Assembly: GCF_000485595.1 (NCBI RefSeq)
Contig: NW_014577077.1
Location: forward strand, 554,138 to 618,137
Direction of reading: 5' to 3'
DNA length: 64,000 nucleotides
Source: Priapulus caudatus
Lineage: Eukaryota > Priapulida > Priapulimorpha > Priapulimorphida > Priapulidae
Within the stretch, counting starts at the first letter, position 1, and the number at the start of each line of letters is the position of its first letter. Of this stretch, positions 56,341 to 64,000 are shown piece by piece. The position numbers and the translations under genes are program-made. The notes under the pieces are model-generated. The model did not search any database. It was not told the origin of the DNA and saw only the letters and a list, made by a program, of their open reading frames with translations.

Positions 56341-59300
56341 CGTCCGGTGCATACCGCCCGAAGCCGACCGACCGATTCGCGCCGATGCCGATCCGTCCGA
56401 CGCGCGCGGAGCGCGGAGGGTCCCGACCCGACCGACGGATCAGTAGTAGCCTGAGTCGGCTGACGTGCAGACACAGAGGTGGCAGTATCCTAATATCTGC
56501 TGCCTGACGTGCCTGTAAACAAGCAAGTGAACCATAGGAACCCGACAGTAACGGATTTGTTTATAGTATTGTCAGTAAGCAGGCAAATGCAAAAATATCA
56601 TGATGAGACAATATGTCAGGCAGATATATACAGTTTAATGTACAGACGTATAATATACATAACTCGGACTGTTAGTTAACACTACTATTAGTACTAATAA
56701 TTTAATTTTTACGGAGTGTGATGAATATGACTTCACACGCCCCTCGCGCAATGGCGTAACACACCTAGCATACAAGCGAACCTGCGAGCTCATAATGCCT
56801 ATTGCATATCATCGCATACAACACCACCACTCGCATGACTATTAGCGCGAAGCTATGCGAAAACTGATAATTATTAGTGCTTGTCACGAAGTATTCTGGT
56901 TGCTAGTCTATCTCTGGGCAATAGCGCTTTATATGCGATGCCTTGTATGAGATATATATATATATATATAGTTATATGATAAGTATATAGTATAGGTATG
57001 ATATATAGTAGTATGGTATACGCAAGTATAAGTCACACCAAACACTCCGTGTAATACTACCGTAGTATATATATTAATATATATATACATAATATCTATA
57101 TATGTATAGGCAAGACTAAGCACGTAACTGCTTAGACAAGACGAATAAAGACTAACAAATACCATTCTAGACATAGCCTTAGAGTCAATAATTACTACGC
57201 CGAGTCTATGACGCACCACGTAATGCCTATACCAGAATAAAAAATGTTAGCCGGTCGTATATATTGCGGCACGTCATAAAATCGACTTTTTATAGATGAG
57301 CCTTTATCGATGTGAGTTTTTCGCAGGTGTGCACTGTGCCAGTTAAATAGGACAATCAAGGATATCATCGTAGTCTCGTCAGTGTAGACCACTCTCTTCG
57401 AGCGCCTCCGGGGGGGGGTACATGTTCTAATTGATCCCTTAATGTTTATGGATTTTTCTCGCTGTTCCCGCATTGAGTAAAATAACTTGTTCGCCGAAAA
57501 ATTCTTTTCCCCCAGTTCCCGTAATCCCAAAAAAACATTTACCCTGTTCCCCGCATAATTGTCTCGTGAACGATGTTGAAATGACCCTGAAATACTTCAA
57601 AGTTTATTGTAACATCTCAGAAAAATTGTAAAAAAATCACAAAGATGGAAAATCAGAGTTCGGCCTTTGTTCCCATAAATGCAATAAGCAGTTCCCTTGT
57701 TCCTTGAACTAATTGAGAACATTCCGCCTATTCCACTGCTGAAAGTTAATGTCCTGTTCCCTATGTTTCGCTAAAACCGCTGAAGGGACTTCTCTACTGA
57801 TGCAGACATACATTACAGATTACAGGGGTCAACATATGTTCAGAGCATCATACCATAGAGCTTATTATGAGTCTTTGATATGTTTGTGTCTGTTTGTGAG
57901 GAGAGAAGTACTTCCCACATTTTATGTACTTGATAACAAGCACCATCACCGGTGTAGGTAGTCAAATCGCACACTCACATAAATTACAAAAACGCCTGGC
58001 AACCACGTTTGTTCATCTCGGCCGCGTACACCAACTAGACCTGTCACCATCACGCGCTGTTATACTTACGGCGAAACTGTTAACCGAGCGCGCACCACGT
58101 CTGCCATATGAAAATCGAGACAGAAGCGCGAAACGTAGCCCACGACGTTATTCACACGACTGCGAGCCTCTCGATCTGCCGCGAATGCGATTTTTTTTAA
58201 TTAAAAGAAAGTAACAGTACGAGCGTAAATGAATACACACTCAACGCACTCCGCACAACCGTAGCTCGAGCTACGTTAACAAATAGGAAACGTCACTAGC
58301 TGTTTAGTGATGCGTGCACGGAGAACGTCTCCAGTCAACGTCGTCCGACATGAACGCAACAGTTTCGCGCGGTAGTGATAGGCCTGCGCTACACTCGCCT
58401 TGAGTTACACCCACGAGCGAGGTATGCACATGAGACACACCACCAGCACTGCGCTAATAATGAGGCAGACTTGACACAACACAAGTGAGATACGCGCTGC
58501 GTCTTCCGTCACTTCGGCGTGAACAAGGCGCGCTGACCCGCACGCTCACTGTTTGCTTCTCCGGTTCGGCAGCTAGACATACCTCAGCGAACTCGTGTGA
58601 TATGAGGGAACGAGAACGAGAACGAGAAGGTGAGGCGGAACGCGTATCCTACGTATGCAGAATTATTGTTGCTCATTTCAATGGCTTTTTAGTATAAATG
58701 ACGTGCCGATCGGAGAAGGGAATGATCTTTTTTTTTTAAGGTGGCAATTGGCAGTAAACGAATTATCGCGTTAGCACGCGATTTTGCATAATTGCTTTTC
58801 CATGGCCTCTATGAAAAATGTTCGAAGAAATGAGGTAAATTAATTTGGGCAATTACACAAAAACACCAAGAGCAGGCATGACCTGTCATAGGCAGCTTGT
58901 CTACGTTACAAGTTGCCACATATAGAGGTGTCCCTAAGTGGCAGCTTAAATTATTACCTTGCGGCATAGACGTTAATTAAAACAATTACTGCGCCAAGCT
59001 AATTCATACGCTCTTCCGAGTGGAGATTTAAGTGCACACGAAACATCATGCTACGTCGAGTGACTATTATCAGATTAGGGCCTGCAGTAAATGCAAGCTA
59101 TAAGCTAATAAGATAGAGGCAAACAGCATAGAAACCGCTGTCACTAACTCGCTCGCTGAACAACACATGTTTCGTGTCTTCATAAAAAAAATATTTCTCT
59201 GTTATTCGTCGTAGGCACACACTAAATGAGTGTAGCATTTTTGTAAAATCCCAGAAGAAAATCTATTATCTGCTATGCTAGGCAACAAATATCATTGTAA

Positions 59301-60399
59301 ACAAGTGCGTTCCTGATGTAAGCTCTGCCATTGTATTATGACTAGCTAATCCAAGTCATTTCAACCACTGCCATCGCGCTGCTCATGATCAAATATTATA
59401 AATGGGCGGCTATGGAAACTAACGTGGTCCTGCTCAAGATAAAATGAAAATGATTTAGATTAAAATACTGTTAAATAATACCGTATTTGTCATTTTGTAT
59501 CTGTGAAGCGTAACTTTTACCAAACGTGTTGTGATGGTAACACTATACTTTCGCGACAGTCGAGCTTCTCGCAGCATACGGCCCCTCGCTGTCCCAGCCA
59601 CGCATCCCGGTCAGTAGATGGCTTAGCGAAGCCACTATAGTTTTTATCAGTAAAAAAAGCAATAAACAATAATTTTTACCATCATATTGTACTTACCTTC
59701 TCACGCACTACTACACACACCAAATTATGTGTTTTGTAAGCTTTTGAAGCAATAGTAAAATCCAGTACAAATTCAACTATTTGAAAGGAGCCGTCGCCTA
59801 ATCGGCCCGTGGATTTGGAATACTTGCTGAGCTTAATTGTAATGGATGGACGACGCGTGAGCCACTGTGATTTTTAAACTAACACACGTATTTAACATTG
59901 TTGGCAAGCAATATGGCAGACCAGGCTGTCGACCTCTAACCTCTATAGCCTCTAACAGGCATCGAATTAATACAATTAACCCTAGTATCAGACAATCGGA
60001 TATTTCTCCTCACGACGCTAGAACTTTAAGGAACTTAAATTTCCAGCCATAAGTCCAGCACGCCACAGCGCGCCGATTACGTATAGAGCACGACTCACAC
60101 CCCCACCAACTATTGCCTATGTCATCATATTTGACTCATTTTGAGCACAAATTTTCTAGTTTTTAATATGCAGATGTTTAATTCACACAGCTTTACTGAG
60201 CGAAAACGTCTATAGGCAGCATGGTGGCCTGACTTGTCAGTGGCATCGTTAGCGCCTGCAATGTTAAGTCGCAGGGACAATTCCTAGTGCGCAGGTGTCT
60301 GCATTCCATCGCGACTGCAGGACTACAGGTTCTCACATGCTCCTTGTCGCAGGTCACATGAGCTGAGGCAAGCCATCTAACACCATTCGTCCCGATGAC
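56341..60399. other. Unassigned sequence upstream of TRAPPC9 exon a
   Basis: A GC-rich stretch (56,341-56,460), TA-rich tracts (56,950-57,100) and a G run at 57,411. No exon matching the N-terminal half of TRAPPC9 was recognised. A minus-strand ATG-donor pair near 58,070-58,107 (MADVVRARLTVSP then GTAAGT) is possible but unsupported. Confidence 0.4.
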
Positions 60400-60670
60400 G
60401 TTTGCAATGTGTGTGGTGTGGTGTGTGTGTGTGTCGACAGTGCGATGATGGTAGTGTAGACTCAGTGTGGTGTGTGGTGGTGTGGTGTTTGTGGGGCGGG
60501 TATGTAGATGTGTGTGTGAGTGTGTGATGTGTGTGATGTGGGTGTGATGTGTGTGTGTGGGCTGTGGTGTGATGCTGTGTCGTGTGTGTGGGTGCGTGGC
60601 GATCGTGTCGTGGTGCGTGGCGATGCGCTGCGTGCGTGTGGTGGTGTGCGCGCGCCGCGTCTAGTGTGTG
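60400..60670. repeat. GTGTGGTG-rich low-complexity tract
   Basis: Irregular GTGT, GTGGTG and GATGTG repeats, followed by a purine-rich GAGAGA stretch to about 60,835. No gene supported. Confidence 0.85.
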
Positions 60671-60839
60671 GTGCCTTGGCATCAGCGTGCCGTGCGTGGG
60701 TGCATAATAAGAAGAGAATCAGAACAACTGCGAGAAGAATGGAGAGAGGAGAGAAAGAGGATAGAGGGACAGAGATAGCATACGGGCAACGTAACGGGGA
60801 GAAGAATGATGGAGAAGAGAGTGTGGAGGGCGATTGATG

Positions 60840-63107
60840 CAAAATGAGCGTTACGAAAGTCAGAATTTGTATACTAATTGTCATTTGCTAGTTTGGCATT
60901 CTGTACAAGTTGGTTAATTCCAAGCATTAATTGTTTATCACAGTCTAATGATTATTCAACCAGCCAGCTTGTTACAGCGTTTAGAGTCTAGACAATTCAC
61001 CATTTCTTACACCAATTTATGTTTTCAGCATTAATGTAATCAACCGCCTCGGCATCGCATCGAAAGCAATCACACGCCTATGATTGGTGACGTACTTCTG
61101 GTACACGCCCACAACACTCGACGCACTGACACTGTGTGGCTATCATCTCTCATGCAGCCAACCGCAGCACAACAGAGCTTGTCGCGAACATGCGCTGCGC
61201 TTGCCAGTGACCTACTCAGACATCTGCCTTCGCGCGCCCTGCACACAGTGTGTGTGAGATTTACAGTGAACGGTCGACCGTCAGTGAACAGTTTTAAGCA
61301 GTGAACAGTCCGTGACGTAAGCGAATGGCATTAAAAAGTCGCCCACACAAGCTGTGAGCCGATCTGCCGGGTAGAAATACGTAGAGGTTTGTGGTTTCTA
61401 GCTTGTTTTTGTACATAGCAGCCCAATATAAAGTACTCCAGTGAAGGAGGGTTACGAACCCAACGTAACTTCATAGATTTCAAGTAAGCTAGAAGCATTC
61501 CTATCCAGCTAACTAACAACACCAATTTCACCAATTTATATTCATCCGTAACCATGGACAACACCGAGCAGTCTATTTTTTGTTAGGAGAGAATATGAGA
61601 ATTGATAGCAACAAGTGTAGAAGTAGATAACGGCGAACTACATAAGCATAGATACTAACGGATATAAACGCGGGGTTGTACGATAAAATATAAATACCAA
61701 AGCGCTTCAAGAACTGATAAACAACATATTTCACGCGCCGGCGCGCCCCCTTCGCCGGCCGGGGCCCGCCGGGCGGGGCCGCACATATATTAGACAGGCA
61801 AACCTTTACCAATCCGTCCCTAAACGTGACGGGCATGCCTTAGCCTAGGATTATTTTCTTACTAGAGCGATGCAGTGGTGAGATTCTGGGATACGTGAGT
61901 ACATGTTCAAGCGGCGATACATCCAGCGCTATCGCGCTGATGACTGGAAGTTCGGATGTCATCATAATGAATGTCACTTTTCGCAAAAAGATGAATGATT
62001 AATGCGCGCTAGAGGCAGTAACAAAGCATTTATTTACGACGAATACAGAACAGCAGCTGCCCGTTAAACATAGGCGGACACTGCGGGCCTGCGAGGTAGC
62101 AAATCAATCTTCCTTGGAAAACCATTCAAGTGTTTTCCCAGTGGTTCATACTCGCGTTTTGTGGCGTTTCTCTCACCGTGTACTGTGTAAAATCACGCCT
62201 GTCCTGCAGAAATAAGGTGTAGGCAGCGAGCAAACAGCCTCCGTATGCCATACTGCGTGTAAGAACACTTCAAACAATGGCACACCGTTCAAGCCCGAAT
62301 ACGTCCCAGAACACCAGTCAATATGAATCAGAAAACGAATACTTAATACGACATATTTTTCATTACGTACATATTTTCGCGAATGTCCAGACTGTAATTC
62401 GGCTTGAATTAGTTTCCGCGGGTTGTTATTCGCGTCCGGAGCGTTCGGGGCGAAGAGTTGCGCGCAAAATAAAGCCCCAGCGAAATATGCAGCGTAACAG
62501 TAAGCGGGTATAGGTACGACGGTATTAGATCCGACAGCCTCTTCTCGAGCCAGCGTACTGCAACATGACAAGATGAGTACCTCGCGAGCCGCTTAGGTCA
62601 CGATTTTGCGTCATGCGACGGCGTAAAGCAGCCCGACTTCGCCGCCTGCGGAAAAGTCTGCGCGGAAAAAGTCGTGGCAGCAAAGTACCGCAGCAGGGCT
62701 TATCAGTTCAAATTCACTACCACACGCATTAGCATTACCCACAACCATCGCTGCTCAGAATAGACGCTCGGTACTAACGCCTTAGATAATATACAGGTTA
62801 AATGATACGCATTTCGCGATACGTGGCTCTGTGCGAGAAATTCTAGTGGAATACCCAACAACTACATGATCGAGATGATCCTAGATCGTCCGCAATAAGC
62901 GTGGGACAAATGCCGCAGTTGCGACTCATAGCCTGCGAATGTGACAAAGCTAAACAAGAAAAACAGCACAGAACAATCATCCGTGCACTCGCCTCCCTCG
63001 CTAATCATCGCGATATCTTCGAATCAAGTAGTTGCCATAGTTAGCACTCCTTAGACGTGAGAATTGTCCTATTCGAAACGCTGACGATACCAGCCCCAGG
63101 GAGGGAC
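60840..63107. other. Unassigned sequence
   Basis: Nothing recognised except a very GC-rich palindromic patch at 61,735-61,790 (GCCGGCCGGGGCCC). Confidence 0.45.
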
Positions 63108-63128
63108 CTTGCCGTTTGCAACGGCAAG
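63108..63128. repeat. 9-bp stem hairpin
   Basis: CTTGCCGTT, TGC loop, AACGGCAAG. Isolated; no terminator meaning in this genome. Confidence 0.6.
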
Positions 63129-63159
63129 CTTCGATAAGTCAGTGGTTCATTGACTCCGG

Positions 63160-63355
63160 CTAAGCCTCCCTATACCCACGGTTTCACCACACTAGCAACT
63201 CTCTCACCCGCTGTGTGCATACTATAAGCCTCCATTATACGCCCCGTGTCATACATTAAGCCTCGTCTATACCCACTGTGTGCGTACAGAAGCCTCCCAT
63301 ATACCCGCTGTGTTCATACATGAAGCCTCGCAATACCTCACGCCGCTGCCGCTAC
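63160..63355. repeat. 32-bp degenerate minisatellite
   Basis: Units starting AAGCCTCC or AAGCCTCG at 63,162, 63,226, 63,258, 63,290 and 63,323, so the period is 32-33 bp with one decayed unit; each has TATACCC and CTGTGT. Confidence 0.78.
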
Positions 63356-63811
63356 ATAACCGGTCATAACCTCTCTAGACCACTGTGAGTGTGAGTTTAA
63401 CATGGACCCATGCAACCTAAGGTCATGACTGGGTCTGCGTATATCCATGGCGGCATCAAGCACATGGGGCATATATCGCGAGTTTTACAGCCAGGACAGC
63501 CAACTCGCAATTCCTTTGTAGCAACATATTCGAATGGTTTTCTAAAACATTTCTCTCTCTTCGATCTTTAATTCCCCTAATAAATCGCTAAACCTGAAAA
63601 TGCACGTAATGGGTAAATTTGAAGAAATCTTCAGCGTTGAAGCTCAAACGACCATGGACTACATACGTGCACATTTATCATTTTATGAGCTCTTGTGGAA
63701 ACCAATACCTGGGGGTGTGTGTTCTCCCAACCACCTGGCACGAGTCACTGCTAACCCAGTAAGCTAACCCGAGTTAACACTTAACCGGAGGTGTAAGAAA
63801 GCACGCCAGTG

Positions 63812-63944
63812 GCGTCTACACGGAGTTTTGTCTAACCCGAGTTAAGCTAACGGAGCTAGCGGAGGCGGGGTTGACTGCGTATCCAACCCGCCTCATCCGC
63901 GGGGTAAGCTAAGCCGCGATACGAGTTAGACCTCGTATAGACGC
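63812..63944. mobile_element. Small TIR element (MITE)
   Basis: GCGTCTACACGGAGTTTTGTC at the left is matched in inverse by GCGTCTATACGAGGTC at the right. The interior has TAACCCGAGTTAA palindromes. 133 bp, non-coding. Confidence 0.5.
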
Positions 63945-64000
63945 TTAACCCCGAACAAGATTTCTTCATCATAGTAACGATGCGGATTATGTAGCTACCA

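Noticed and set aside
55047-56507. Several 90-220-codon ORFs rich in His and Thr
   Set aside because: They read through the CA-rich 34-bp minisatellite in different frames.
58070-58107. First coding exon (MADVVRARLTVSP before GTAAGT) on the minus strand
   Set aside because: No following exon, promoter evidence or family match; kept only as a note.

Overview
The window is an AT-rich, repeat-rich piece of a metazoan nuclear genome. It has spliceosomal introns, TTAGGG-type telomeric repeats, many hAT- and Mutator-like non-autonomous transposons, and (ACGC)n/(GCGT)n microsatellites. No long intact ORF and no bacterial-style gene packing is present. A non-arthropod invertebrate fits best, because arthropods usually use TTAGG; the species cannot be named from the sequence. 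Several tandem arrays are full of random-looking indels and there is a 10-N gap, which suggests a long-read assembly with incompletely polished repeats.

The one gene I can establish is TRAPPC9 (yeast Trs120, also called NIBP), on the minus strand from about 52.68 kb down to 12.97 kb. I located twelve coding exons, 1,493 bp or about 497 codons, covering most of the C-terminal half. Every exon-exon junction keeps the reading frame and all have GT-AG borders. One intron (20,339-45,492) is about 25 kb; the others are 0.26-3.1 kb. The N-terminal half should lie upstream, at higher coordinates, and was not found here. The last roughly 100-130 C-terminal codons were also not found below 12,968.

Layout. 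1-12.9 kb: likely last intron or 3' flank of TRAPPC9, with two minisatellites, a fold-back element, a 360-bp (GA)n tract and a Mutator-like MITE. 12.9-20.3 kb: five TRAPPC9 exons, with an intron holding a 0.88-kb inverted repeat. 20.3-45.5 kb: the giant intron, with a 3.5-kb composite element (22.9-26.4 kb) that contains interstitial telomere repeats, an assembly gap and a block-scrambled hAT transposase, then a Charlie-like hAT MITE, the second Mutator-like MITE, and 20-, 24- and 20-bp tandem arrays. 45.5-52.7 kb: seven TRAPPC9 exons with nested transposons and a possible plus-strand exon. 53.2-56.4 kb: two abutting degenerate minisatellites. 56.4-64 kb: unassigned sequence with a 32-bp minisatellite and a small MITE at the end.

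Most interesting points: (1) the hAT transposase remnant whose conserved blocks lie in exactly reversed order while most keep the same strand; (2) a Mutator-like terminal-inverted-repeat family carrying a tRNA-like pol III promoter (A and B boxes), seen twice; (3) a fold-back repeat that would put a roughly 320-bp hairpin into the TRAPPC9 pre-mRNA. I see no evidence for a wholly new gene system. The scrambled element and the TIR/tRNA chimera come closest.
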